The translations under genes and the position numbers were made by a program. This document shows positions 21,398 through 31,673 of a stretch of 64,000 bases of DNA, piece after piece (position 1 is the stretch's first letter; each line of letters opens with the position of its first letter). The DNA lies in NCBI GenBank assembly GCA_026027325.1, contig JAMSLZ010000001.1:3410001-3474000 (forward strand). Direction: 5' to 3'. The notes beneath the pieces were generated by a model that saw only the letters and a list, made by a program, of their open reading frames with translations, was not told the DNA's origin and did no database searches. Source of the stretch: Actinomucor elegans (lineage: Eukaryota; Mucoromycota; Mucoromycetes; Mucorales; Mucoraceae).

Positions 21398-21407
21398 GGG
21401 AGGAAGG
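21398..21407 (+). other. Polypurine tract
   Basis: GGGAGGAAGG lies three bases before the 3' LTR and follows a T-rich stretch. It is the expected plus-strand primer for reverse transcription. Confidence 0.8.
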
Positions 21408-21410
21408 TAG

Positions 21411-21564
21411 TGTCAGGTACACACGGTCTTGATGTGTAACCTTTTTAATTAGTATAAATATCAATTGCATCTTAGAATAATAAAGAGCATCTTTTATCTC
21501 ATATATAATCTATTGTACACGTTTATTGGAATCGACTATAAAACATATATCTCGGCACACGACA
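21411..21564 (+). repeat. 3' LTR (154 bp)
   Basis: Matches the 5' LTR at every position I compared. It is followed directly by the TGGT target duplication. Confidence 0.95.
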
Positions 21565-21698
21565 TGGTGAATGCAAAAGCTCATTCTGCTTTCAATTAAA
21601 ATTCGACTGTAAACTGGGATTGAGCAAAAAACCTGTAGATCACGAACAAAAGTATTTTTCCTATGAACATGGATGTTCAGATGGAAATGTAGTAATGT

Positions 21699-21780
21699 CG
21701 TCGCCTGCAGGATTTGAACCTGCGCACGCAGAGCGTATATGATTTCTAGTCATACTCCTTAACCACTCGGACAAAGCGAC
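21699..21780 (-). tRNA. tRNA-Ser(AGA)
   Basis: 82-nt gene without intron. The acceptor stem GTCGCTT pairs with AGGCGAC (one G-T), with discriminator G. The A box is TCCGAGTGGTTAAGG and the B box is AGGTTCAAATCCTGC. The anticodon arm TATGA-CTAGAAA-TCATA presents AGA, read as IGA for serine UCU/UCC/UCA. A long variable arm (around GCTCTGCGTGC), as in all tRNA-Ser, supports the call. CCA is not encoded. The gypsy 3' LTR lies 134 bp beyond the tRNA 3' end. Confidence 0.95.
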
Positions 21781-23343
21781 TTGATATACTTCACTTTTTC
21801 AATATCTGTCAAGAAGTCCATTAAAAAAGGAAAGTCACACGTGACTGTCCGGGGTTCGGTTTGGACAAATATCCCGTTAGACCGGAAATGTAATGGTGTG
21901 GCTCGCGGCGTCTCCTAATTTATTGACAAGCGATCCAAGAGTAGTTCAAATTCGTTTGTTCCCATGACCATTCCTCGATTAACATATTGACTGTTATATT
22001 GAATATAATAAAGACTGTAAAAATAACCAGATTGATAAAACGAATTGATTTATTAAAGCATTAAAATGATGAGCTATTTATACAAAATTGAAGTTCGGAT
22101 TTAAACTTTTGATATTATAGACGATTGAGTTAGTCAAAGACTGCACTCATGGAGTTAACAAGGATTTATAGTAATCCATTCTAGTACGAATTTATGTTCG
22201 GTGATAGATAGTTTATGAAGGTTAGTTGCACTAAGCATTGGTTTCCATATATATCTCTTAACCGACGTTACAAAGCTGTCAAAGCACAAGCTGAGTATAA
22301 GCATTGTCGAACATTAACCTGATTGGTGACGGACACTGAACAAGCCATGTTTACAACATTGGCATATTATATTGATTGTTGGACAGAACAAGCATTACTT
22401 AACCAATAGCCCAACTGCAAAACACTGCAAGTCAATTATTTGTTCTTTAACAAAGGACAAATAGGGTAATTTGTTTTAGTGATGCAAGAACTGTTTATCA
22501 CACGCCACACCAATCTTGAACATAAAAGACACCACTATGTTTGGTATGCTCACTATATTCCAGCTAAATGAAGATTCTAATAGTCGTAGCTGCTCATTAA
22601 GAGTGTAGAACATATATCAGATGTAACGTTTCATCAGAATAGGTAGAAGTATTTAAAAACCTTTAGGTCCATATTCTTTCAAGATGCATGTAATTGCTGC
22701 ATCCCAAAAATGCAATATATTCATTGTATTTTAGTCAGTTAATGTTTTCTAATAAATACAGTGTTTCATTTCAAACATATACGAGGTAAAAAGTACCATT
22801 AAACTAGAACTAATCGAGAAATGTAAAAGTAATGATTACGCCATTCAATGCACATTTAAATTTTCTATGGACTTTGTCAAAGGACCTTGCAAATATTTCA
22901 ATATTTTATTATCAAGAAAGTACATTAAAGTTATCAGTAAAAGCATTAATATGTAGGCTCGATGTCTCTAGCAGCCAATCTAAAAACTTCAAATCAAAAA
23001 CCTCGCTTAAAGGTTAGATAAAGTCGACATGAGAGGTCTCGTTTGATTTCAGTCAAATATCGCATCTGAAGAATAGTTCATGCTCAAAACGAAACGCTGT
23101 CTCCTTGGTTTATAGATACTACAGAAGCTTACTTAATATTGGTTTCTATTGTCTGTATTTAGGTTACTTGAAACATCAAAATACACCTTTTACCCCTTCA
23201 ACTATGTAGTGAAATCCATACATGATGTTTTGCATGTATATATTAGAATAAAAGGTCTTTTTATCATCAGCCAATTCCAGAGATTTGAATCACTGTTTAA
23301 ATTAGCTACTCAAGAATGCAAAAGGCCTACCCATTAAAACCTT
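21781..23343. other. Gene-free stretch upstream of the inverted repeat
   Basis: No supported gene. A short, less AT-rich island near 21840-21915 follows the tRNA 5' end. One dispersed-repeat copy lies at 23031-23102. The open frame at 23149-23337 starts without an ATG; it could be an eroded part of the F-box/LRR-like remnant further right, but I cannot show this. Confidence 0.5.
23031..23102 (-). repeat. Dispersed repeat copy 7
   Basis: Reverse orientation: GAGAGGTCTCGTTTGATTTC, then AGTCAAATATCGCATCTGAA, then GTTCATGCTCAAAACGAAAC. It lies about 240 bp left of the large inverted repeat. Confidence 0.65.
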
Positions 23344-23443
23344 TGAGAGTTGTATGGAATATAAAATGATTTCTATTACAAAAGGGAATATAACAATCCG
23401 ATCACGCTGGACGTGCGGTTTGTTTATTAATGTAAAAGAAAAG
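23344..23443 (+). repeat. Left arm of perfect 100-bp inverted repeat
   Basis: Starts TGAGAGTTGTATGGAATAT and ends ATGTAAAAGAAAAG. Every base pairs with the arm at 23524-23623. A contiguous middle block is GATCACGCTGGACGTGCGG. An 80-bp AT-rich spacer lies between the arms. Confidence 0.95.
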
Positions 23444-23523
23444 ATCAAGCTCTCTATATTGCATAGCTTGAGATCAACTGAATATTATATTATTATTGAA
23501 TGCCAAATTAGATGAACTGAGAC

Positions 23524-23623
23524 CTTTTCTTTTACATTAATAAACAAACCGCACGTCCAGCGTGATCGGATTGTTATATTCCCTTTTGTAATAGAAATCA
23601 TTTTATATTCCATACAACTCTCA
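23524..23623 (-). repeat. Right arm of perfect 100-bp inverted repeat
   Basis: Exact reverse complement of 23344-23443. Pairing continues weakly inside (GATC opposite GACC) and stops outside. I see no target-site duplication next to the arms and no coding capacity in the loop. Confidence 0.95.
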
Positions 23624-23629
23624 CTCATG

Positions 23630-24930
23630 TCAAAACACTAACCTGTTCAGAACTATTGGAATATCATGTAATTATAACGTTACATACTTTATCTCCTTTT
23701 CTCAGCAATCTCAGCGTACTCCCTTACCCTTGCCCACTATTCCCTGAACACATCATTGACGTAGAACGTTACCAATTTGCACTAAAATACTATCAGCTGG
23801 ATTATATTTCGCAGACTAGAGTTGATTTTCCTCGTCTACAGCATTTGAATTTAAAGGATATACCAATGCACACATTTTGAAGCTTGAAATATGCTCTTAT
23901 TAGCAAAAGCCTAAATTTGAAACATGATCATAAGAATAATGCAGGGACTGATGTGTATTCCAAACTGGAGCAGTTAAACATTATATTTAAAGATATGACA
24001 GCTCTCAATCAACTCTCGATTCCTAGCAACGTATCCTCTTTTTTTAGGCAAGCTTGGTAACCTGAAACAACTGGAAATCATTATTAGCCAACTACGATTT
24101 AGCCAATCAGTAGAGTTCAAAAGCCTTGTCGATATCATTCATTCTTTACCTTGTACATTATTCCTCAACCCCATTTGTAAAAGTCCTAGATTAAACATCT
24201 AAACTTCAAGCCATTTTTACATTTCGTGCTGCTGTGTGAAAATGTACATCAACCAACCCAGATTTTTCTCAGAATACAAGCTGCGCTACACCATTACCAA
24301 TAGAAAGCATCGTCAACTATTTATTAAGCTGCCTAAAAAGAATGGCGATAATTCAAGCATCCATAAAGCATATCTCATGTCATTTGCACTCTATATTAAT
24401 GAACTTGGGATCATTGGCCACGACATAAGGTTCAATAAACATTTATTTTATTATGTATTGAATTATTGCACCGCATTAGAAGTGTACTCTATAAACACTG
24501 ATCAATATTATGCAGAAAACTTTTCCCAAATTACAAACACTACATTATGCAAATTAATGCCTAAAAGCCATGCAATGACACATCAATTTCTTGAATTATT
24601 ATCAAATGCTTGTATCAATCTGTGTATGTTGGCTTTATTCACTTGGTCCAGGCCAAAGGATGACGTAACTCGTATTGTCATGCCAAGAATTGATCTACAG
24701 TGGTTAGATTTAAGCTTGGGGTCTTGAAAATACCAGTAATATTGAAGCTTAATGATAAAATAGAGGTACTTTTCTTTGTAAATGATGATGTGCCAGAGTA
24801 TTGTAAAGTGATGAAACAAACAAAAGTAAGTGGCAGTGACCAAATGTTTCTGATCAATCTTAAAAACCTCAAGCAATTGAGGTTCCTTCAGTTGGATGGT
24901 TTCAGCGTAATTCGTACATTATATTTTTAA
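23630..24930 (+). pseudogene. F-box/LRR-like protein remnant
   Basis: Successive coding-like fragments in different frames share a leucine-rich pattern: LSPFLSNLSVLPYP and FPRLQHLNLKDIPMHT (23656-23880), YSKLEQLNIIFKDMTAL and LGNLKQLEIIISQLRF (about 23955-24120), CTALEVYSINTDQYY and MPRIDLQWLDLSLGS (24236-24727), and INLKNLKQLRFLQLDGFSV (24700-24930). The repeated xLxxLxL spacing and the gene-poor setting fit the large F-box/LRR families of mucoralean fungi. Stops and frame changes with no good splice sites argue for a pseudogene. An alternative is a fast-evolving multi-intron gene. No F-box itself is visible; the inverted repeat lies where the N-terminal part would be. Confidence 0.5.
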
Positions 24931-25628
24931 TAATAGATCATCAACACCAAATAAATCAAAATATATTTATCTTTATTCTTGTATTGTTGCGTAATATATG
25001 TATAAGCGCTCTTCAACTAGATCAGTACAACAACCTAGAAGTCTCTAGGATGAAAATAGGATAAGGCCTATTTGCCAAGATGTATTCTTTGTTAAGTATT
25101 CTAAATCTATGCATCTACTCGTTTTGCATCTTGAAACCGTTTACGTATATAATGACCCATATCCTTTATCTTGTTATGCAGCTATCAGATGTGTAAAGAG
25201 CTACTCAATATCGCATCTTGGGTTATTTTATGCATATATTTTACTGTATTTTTAGAACACAAGATCTTATTAAGTGCTCAAACATTTCTAGAAAACTAAA
25301 AAAAAAAAAAAAAAGAAAAAAAAAAGCGCCAGCTGATCTTATTGTATTCACACAAATCCGAAGCTTGTAAAGTATACACGAGCCAACCAATTAGAAATTA
25401 TACGTAATTTAATGCAAATCGTTTTTTATGATTCATATCATATAGAAAACAACGCCTCATCATTCAATTAAATGAGAAATCTGTTTCGTTTCTATTGTAT
25501 GAATAGCAGTATCTGATGTAGAAAGATGGGCAGTTGATCAAAGATCAGTTTGTATCACAATATCAATGATTGTAGTTTATTATTTTATATACAAGGGCGA
25601 TTTTTTTTTTTAAATATACGAAAGTGTT
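24931..25628. other. Intergenic stretch
   Basis: No coding signal on either strand. There is an A-rich tract (about 25297-25325) and otherwise AT-rich single-copy-looking DNA before the stop of the next minus-strand gene. Confidence 0.6.
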
Positions 25629-26183
25629 TTAAACAAGGGCGTTTTGAGCAAAAGTATCCTCCATCTTTGAAGCAACAGTCTCAAAGATTTCAGGATCAGT
25701 CGAATGCATAGCAACGATATCAGCCTCAACACTGCTCATCAGCTTCCTGTCAAACCTATTGTTACCCCAGTCTGACTCAAGAAGGCTAGACTGTTCACCG
25801 ATAACAGAGGAAGTAGAACGGCCAGTGATATTACTAAGATCACCTGTGGAGAAACCACCACTGTTCGAATTTGCACCAGCACTCATGGTGCTCTGTTCGT
25901 TTGAGCTCAAATAGTCTTGTGTTTTATTTGCAGCCTATAGGATTTTGTTAGATTTCTTTTTCTTATGAAAACGAAGGATTATCAAGAACTTACAGTATCA
26001 ATTTTGTCCACAATTTGATTCAAGCCTTGCTTGAGATTCTTATTACGTTCGTTGAACTGTGCTTCCATATCTATTAAACGATCTCATATGATTAGTATCA
26101 TTTGAGTTCAATGTGGAGGGAGATGTACAAATAACTTTACCAGCATCAGTAGTAATTTGATTATTATTCATAGGATCGTTCAT
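25629..26183 (-). CDS. Unknown small Ser/Asn-rich protein
   Basis: Three exons read in phase from the ATG at 26181-26183: MNDPMNNNQITTDA, then DMEAQFNERNKNLKQGLNQ..VDKIDT, then a 102-codon last exon. The product is about 142 residues. The middle exon has a heptad-like pattern (FNERNKNLKQGLNQIVDKID), possibly a short coiled coil. The rest is polar, with SAGANSNSGGF and a C-terminal acidic, more ordered segment (SVEADIVAMHSTDPEIFETV). There is no signal peptide or membrane span. Splice sites are canonical and the frame is clean, so I think the gene is real. I do not recognise a family. Confidence 0.6.
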
Positions 26184-26555
26184 CTTTTTTTTGATTTCGA
26201 TTAATAACAAAAGCGAAAAAGATGAGAGATCAATTCATCATCTTTTATATACTCGCATTGTGAGACTAATTTAATGTATGGTTTTAGTCAATTTTATGCC
26301 GACTTTAAGTTAGAAACTTAACCCTTGAGGAAGAGTAATAGGTGTGGGTAATACGCGTAGTCAATCTCAAATAGAGACCAATAGGCATTATGGGATATTA
26401 TTGGTTTATTATTATTTAAAAACTGATATTAGAGGGAAAAAAAGATATACATAATAATGATTACAGCGAGAATTAAAAGTAAAGTATAGTACAAATTTGT
26501 TACTTTTCTATCAAGAAAGTAAGATGGAGTATAATTAAGGATTAAAAGGCGATTA

Positions 26556-27146
26556 TTAGTAGCTTGCACTGGATCTACAAGATGGGGATGTCAAATCCGA
26601 GTTACCATCATCTAACGAAGGAACAGCAGATAATGTAGAGTCTGACATATCAGCTATGGGTAAAATATAGGGCTGGCATTGGACTAAAGTAGACGGTGTG
26701 AAAAAGTCATGTTTCTCGCCTACATGGGTAGTTAAGCATTCTGAGCTGGGTAAATGGAAATCCATCATATCATCTTCAGTAACTTCAATCCAATGATCTC
26801 TTTTGCCTTGAAGACTAGGTGAGGGTGGCATATAAAGACCGGTGTCATCAATAGTGGATAGCTTGTAAACTTCTGCTTTGCCGGATTCTGTTAATGCAAC
26901 AACTGGCACAGGTCGTGCACTAGATGCCTTTTTACCAAAGCTAAATGATGGAAGATAACTGCTCTTGCTGAGTTGTTTCTGGGGTGTTTCTTGTTCTTCA
27001 GTAGCAGCAATACCATGTTGACTATTATAATCTTTATTGACAAGATCATCAATGGTAGATTCTTTCTGTTGAGTTGAGGATTTTTGCCAAAACTTGACAG
27101 GCTTCATAAAAGACTTGTATTTAGATTCTGATGTAATGGTTGCCAT
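26556..27146 (-). CDS. Unknown 196-residue disordered protein
   Basis: Single-exon frame starting MATITSESKYKSFMKPVKFW. Composition is Ser/Thr/Pro-rich with Gln/Glu patches (ATEEQETPQKQLSKSS) and many possible phosphosites such as MPPSPSLQG and VPSLDDGNSDLTSPS. A central segment (VVALTESGKAEVYKLSTIDD, then HWIEVTEDDMMDFHLPSSE) looks more conserved-like. There is no signal peptide, membrane span or known domain. It is transcribed in the same direction as the preceding gene, 370 bp upstream of it. The unbroken frame and an upstream AT-rich promoter-like region support a real gene. Function is unknown. Confidence 0.6.
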   Translation of the reverse strand: MATITSESKYKSFMKPVKFWQKSSTQQKESTIDDLVNKDYNSQHGIAATEEQETPQKQLSKSSYLPSFSFGKKASSARPVPVVALTESGKAEVYKLSTIDDTGLYMPPSPSLQGKRDHWIEVTEDDMMDFHLPSSECLTTHVGEKHDFFTPSTLVQCQPYILPIADMSDSTLSAVPSLDDGNSDLTSPSCRSSASY

Positions 27147-28180
27147 GGTCTATAGATTTTAATGTATCGTTTTGATAATGAATAAAGAAGAAAAGGCCAA
27201 GCAAATGAAAACATTCTATTTATGTTCCTTTATCTAGACGCAAATGGCTTTGAGCCAATGAGGGCGTCTCGGATATACGCATTTGTAATATTGATTGAGC
27301 TAACACAGCCTTCATTGTTGCCGACTTTTCTATTTTCTTAAGGTCATGTTATCATGTTCTTTAAAATAAAGGAGGTAATAAGATCAATGTCTTTATTGTA
27401 AAAAGAGTGTTCAGCAGTGGAACTGGCCCTTAACAGGCCCTCCTCAATAATAGAATCTCGAATTCATGAGTGTTGCTTTAACTGTTTCCAAGTCCTTGAT
27501 TGTCATCATCGTCATCATGCTTATAGGAACAAAGCATTCTGACAAGTGATCCAACTATTCAGTTACAAACGGTACATACTGGTGATGATGTATCATTTTA
27601 GTTTAGTTTTATCCGGTTGTTCGATAATGTTTAAATGGTATGATTAATAGCCGGACTGCTGTGTTCATTACTGTCTATATTGTTCTCCAATTGGCCATCG
27701 TGTAGTACAGGAACACTTTTTCTAACGTCATTGTTTCCGAAACAGTCCATTTGGCGTTTTCTCATCTATGAAGCTAGGGTCATTATGATCTAAAATAATG
27801 CGGTAGGCACGTAATAACTCGCTCGTTATTTGTCTATTTGCAGGATTTTAGGAAAATGTTAATTATCTTTGTTAATTGCTTGGTATTAATGCTTATTTTA
27901 TATACACACTCGGTTAAACTGTTCGGCCTTGACCGTAGCCTAGTTTCTCAAAGGTTGTATTAATCAGGTGTCGATCTACTCTATCTTCAGAAAGTAGGGT
28001 GACTAATTCTTGTGTAGTACAGCCTGCTGAGACTTTTTTTGATTACAATCAATAGTCGGCTGTTGAGTGATATGAGATCTAGTTAAAAAAGAACCACATA
28101 GTTAATAAACATTATAAATTGGAAAATGAGGGCAAATCATTTCAATTAAAAAAGCATCTTAAATATTTCCAAGGTCTCAA

Positions 28181-28252
28181 CAGATGCACTAGCTCATTCT
28201 GAGTTACAGATACTAATTAGATGCGGCATTTAACTGAGATCGACCGAGAATT
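28181..28252 (+). repeat. Dispersed repeat copy 8
   Basis: Well preserved: AGATGCACTAGCTCATTCTG, then AGATGCGGCATTTAACTGAG, then ATCGACCGAGAATTC. It carries the full double GACCGAGA-type 3' end. Confidence 0.75.
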
Positions 28253-29178
28253 CCTGTTTTAATCGTTGTGCCTATCCAATTTTCTAGACTGTGACTTTAA
28301 TTTTTCAAAGCTCAGAAAAAATATGTATATAAATTATAACGTAGCTCAACTTTAAGCTTTGAGCGCTTATTAATAAAAGGCACAAATAATTACGTTTTCT
28401 TTTGAAAGATATACTTATTGCTGTAAAAAAAGAAAAAAGAAAAGAAAGCATTCCATACTCAGAGCTGTTTCTTACCTATTGGCAAGAATATATTGTAATA
28501 AAAGTCTATTCATTGAAAAGCTCACGTTTCACTCTACTATATGTTGCCTGGGAGATTAAAGTTCCGCCCCAACTATTAGTTGAAATAATACAAATTCGCG
28601 CAAAATACATGCATTTTACGATTCATCATTAAAATATAGCATACTCTAAGTAACGCAACCAAATAATAATTCTATTAGATACAACTATTCAACCTGAACA
28701 TATACTAGCAATCAAACGCAATAATAAGCCAGAGTCACTCGAGAAATATAGGACAGAAAATTCCTAAAAGTGTTTCTTGGGTGTAAATTTTGGAGTTTTT
28801 GTAAAGCATGCAGATGACACTTTTAAAGCATGAGTTTTAAGCCAACAAGGTAATATTATTTGACAGCGTACAAATGTATTTCTTTTACATATTTTCTTGC
28901 CTTTAAAAACACACGAATTATAGGCACATGTAAAAAAGAGGGAAAATCAGGGTTTCATCAAAGTAAACACCATATATGTAAATACATTTTACGTCATTTG
29001 ATGTGTAATTGTATCATTTACAAAGTTGATTAAAGCACTTTTTAGGCATTGCAACATGTTTATTAAAGGGTATTGAAAGTTTTGATTTAGGCTTCCAAAT
29101 TGACGAAACATTTAAGCCTAAAATTATGATTGGTTGTAAAAATCATGCATTTCATGCAAACTAGATCTAATAATCGAT

Positions 29179-29256
29179 AGGTCCTCTCGACCTACTTCAG
29201 TTTAATAATATCGTATTTGATGACTATTATACATGCTCAGAATGAACTATTCCATT
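29179..29256 (-). repeat. Dispersed repeat copy 9
   Basis: Reverse orientation: AGGTCCTCTCGACCTACTTC, then ATCGTATTTGATG, then CATGCTCAGAATGAACTATT. Confidence 0.65.
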
Positions 29257-29874
29257 TATTTAAAATCATTATTCAACTAAACTACAATTAATAACTTGTA
29301 CTAATGAATTGGTATCTTGTAAATGCTGTACTTTCCATTTAACCTAAATTTAATAATGGATAGATTATGAAAGATCTCAGTTTAACGTCTCATTCAAATA
29401 GTGATCCATGATACCATATATTCTATAAAGCCTACTAGATGTAATAGTCTATAAATCTTTGGGCATAAATCGGTAAAAACACCGCATTTGACAATAGTTT
29501 TTGCTCAGAAAAAAACAGATCGACTTTTTAAGCAATGAGAAGGAAAACAAGTCGTAGGAGATAAAAGATCCTGTTTTGGAAAGAGGCGTGGTCGAAGTCG
29601 TTTGATTTAATTGAGAGTGTGAGGGGACTCAAAGCCATCGATAAATCTAACTATTTTCACGGATTTGCGCCCAAGGTTTGCGAAAATTCGAAAGCTGGAC
29701 TTTGTATTAAAAGCTATTTTATTATTTAAATAAGTATTAAGCTACTTTAATTATTATTAAAGCAAAGAATAAGAATAATTGTAATGAATGCGTATATAGT
29801 CCTATCTCAGATAGTCTACGTCAAGAAGTTGAAGTAAAAAAAAGTACACATAGAAAAGGGTAACGTTAGACAGT

Positions 29875-31673
29875 TTAGACGCTTTCTTCATGAGCCATGT
29901 CGACCTTCTTTTCAGAGTTGGCTGCATCTTGTTCTGTGTGACGAAGTCCTCTCTCTTCAATCCATTTCTCCAAAGTTTCGTGAGGGATTTTCTTGCGTGG
30001 GTTATGCTCAAAGATAATATCCATTTCCTCAAGCTATAGAGGCGATTAGTATATATATATATATATATATATCAAGCATACACATTTTTTTTTTAAAAAA
30101 AAAAAAAAAAAAACTTACAGTATAACCTTTGGTTTCGGGGTATGCAATGTAAACGTGAAGAGCCATCAAGAAGTTAAACGAAGCAAACAAGAGATATAGA
30201 CCATAATGAATACGCTGCATCATTAAAGGTACGACAAAGTTCAAAATCCAGTTGAATAACCAGTTGGAAGCAGTGGACATAGAGACGGCCATAGCACGAA
30301 CACGAAGAGGGTAGATTTCAGCAGGATAAATCCAACCCAATGGACCCCATGTGGTGGCAAAAGCAGCGACAAAGAGATATATACATGCTACTACACCATC
30401 GGTTTGAGCCTTGCTTCCTAAAGCAACCACCATTTTGTTTTCTTCATTAGTATACCAACGGCCAGTAGCCAAGACACCACCTACAGCCCATAGGAAGGTA
30501 GACATAGCAAGAGCACCAAAGATCAAGGTGGGACGACGACCCCATTTATCAACAAAGAGAATGGCAGGGACTGTCATCACTACGTTAACAACATAAGAGA
30601 TACCAGAGGAAACAAGTGTAGCATCCTGTGAGTTACCAATGCCGGCTTGCTGGAACAAAAAGACAACATAAAACATGATGATGTTCATGCCAGTCAATTG
30701 TTGCCAGATTTGAAGACAGACACCGAGAGAGACACGGTAAGCCATGCCAGGTTTCAACAAGTCACTGTAACGATGAGAAGCAATATTTCTGTCAAAGTGA
30801 ATCGTGGCCTTGATCTCTTCCATTTCGGTCTGGACACGAGGATGGTTAGGATCACCATTACCATGGATATCTGCAAGGACTTGTAAAGCTTCATCCATGC
30901 GGCCTTTATCCGCAAGCCATCTGGGGGAAAATGGAAACATCCACATACCAAGACAAAGAATGACAGCAGGAACACCTTGTATTCCCCAAGGAATTCTAAA
31001 GGCAGCAGTATTGTTAATGAATTGGGCACCATATTGAATCCAGAACCTATATAACGTAATTTAGATGTTGATCAATAAAACCATCCTAGGGCACTACTTA
31101 CGAAATCATGATACCCCAAGTAATGGCCCATTGTTGAACTGCAACAATACGGCCACGAATTTCTTTGGGAGCAATTTCAGATTGATAAAGAGGTACTACC
31201 ATAGAAGTGATACCTACAGATATACCGTTCAAGACACGGCCTACACAGAGCAAAGCAACACCATTACTTGCAGCTTGGAAGACAGAACCAATAATGAATA
31301 GGAAGGACGCACCAATCAGTGTATATTTACGAGAAAATTTATCAGCTGGAAAACCAGCAAATAAGGCACCAACGAAGCAGCCTGCTGAGAGGGCGCCGTT
31401 AATACCGCCTTGTAAGAGTTCGCTAGGTTTGTTGAAGTAGTCTTGGTATCTGTTAAGACAAAAATGAGAAACGTATGATTGCATCCAAAAAACGTTAAAC
31501 TTACTGTTTAGTACCGATGACACCAGAATTAGAACCGATATCGAAACCAAACATGATGCCAGCAATGGCAGCAAACGCGCCAATAACCTACAGTTCAATG
31601 TTAAGTGATGGCTGTATAATATTGGTTAAGAACTTACATAGACATTTGAGGTTAATCTAGTCAATCTACCCAT
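29875..31673 (-). CDS. MFS sugar transporter
   Basis: Proton- or facilitated hexose-type permease of the sugar-porter family, about 530-540 residues with 12 predicted membrane helices. Family signatures are all present: GFDIGSNSGVIGTKQ in TM1, GRVLNGISVGITSMVVPLYQ, EIAPKEIRGRIVAVQQ, FSPRWLADKGRMDEAL at the start of the central loop, FVDKWGRRPTL, and PAEIYPLRVRAMA before TM11. The last exon encodes the cytosolic tail PRKKIPHETLEKWIEERGL. The start MGRLTRLTSNVY (ATG at 31671-31673) splices into GAFAAIAGIMFGFD. Four introns are visible; the last carries a TA microsatellite and a long A-run. The substrate (glucose, galactose or other) cannot be decided. Confidence 0.92.
30050..30072. repeat. TA microsatellite in transporter intron
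   Basis: About 11 TA units inside the last intron of the sugar transporter. A T-run then an A-run follow at about 30087-30113, all within an intron of roughly 85 nt. Confidence 0.8.

Larger units (their letters stand above)
16315..21564 (+). mobile_element. Complete Ty3/gypsy LTR retrotransposon
   Basis: A 5,250-bp element with LTR, primer-binding site, gag, pol, polypurine tract and LTR all in place. The pol order protease-RT-RNaseH-integrase defines Ty3/gypsy (Metaviridae-like). The LTRs start TGTCAG and end CGACA. They are 154 bp each and identical base for base by eye. A 4-bp target duplication TGGT flanks the element (16311-16314 and 21565-21568). Both reading frames are uninterrupted. 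Together these point to a recent insertion that may still be competent. Codon use looks like neighbouring genes. No envelope-like frame is present. Confidence 0.95.
27147..29874. other. Gene-free stretch with repeats
   Basis: No supported gene on either strand; the longest open frame (28402-28632) is Lys/Ile-rich, starts without an ATG and has no signature. Two recognisable dispersed-repeat copies lie at 28181-28252 and 29179-29256, and a very faint third lies near 29470-29525. Confidence 0.6.

Noticed and set aside
21840..21915. Less AT-rich island upstream of the tRNA as a possible ncRNA
   Set aside because: I found no conserved RNA motif or stable long stem by eye; a local composition shift alone is not enough.
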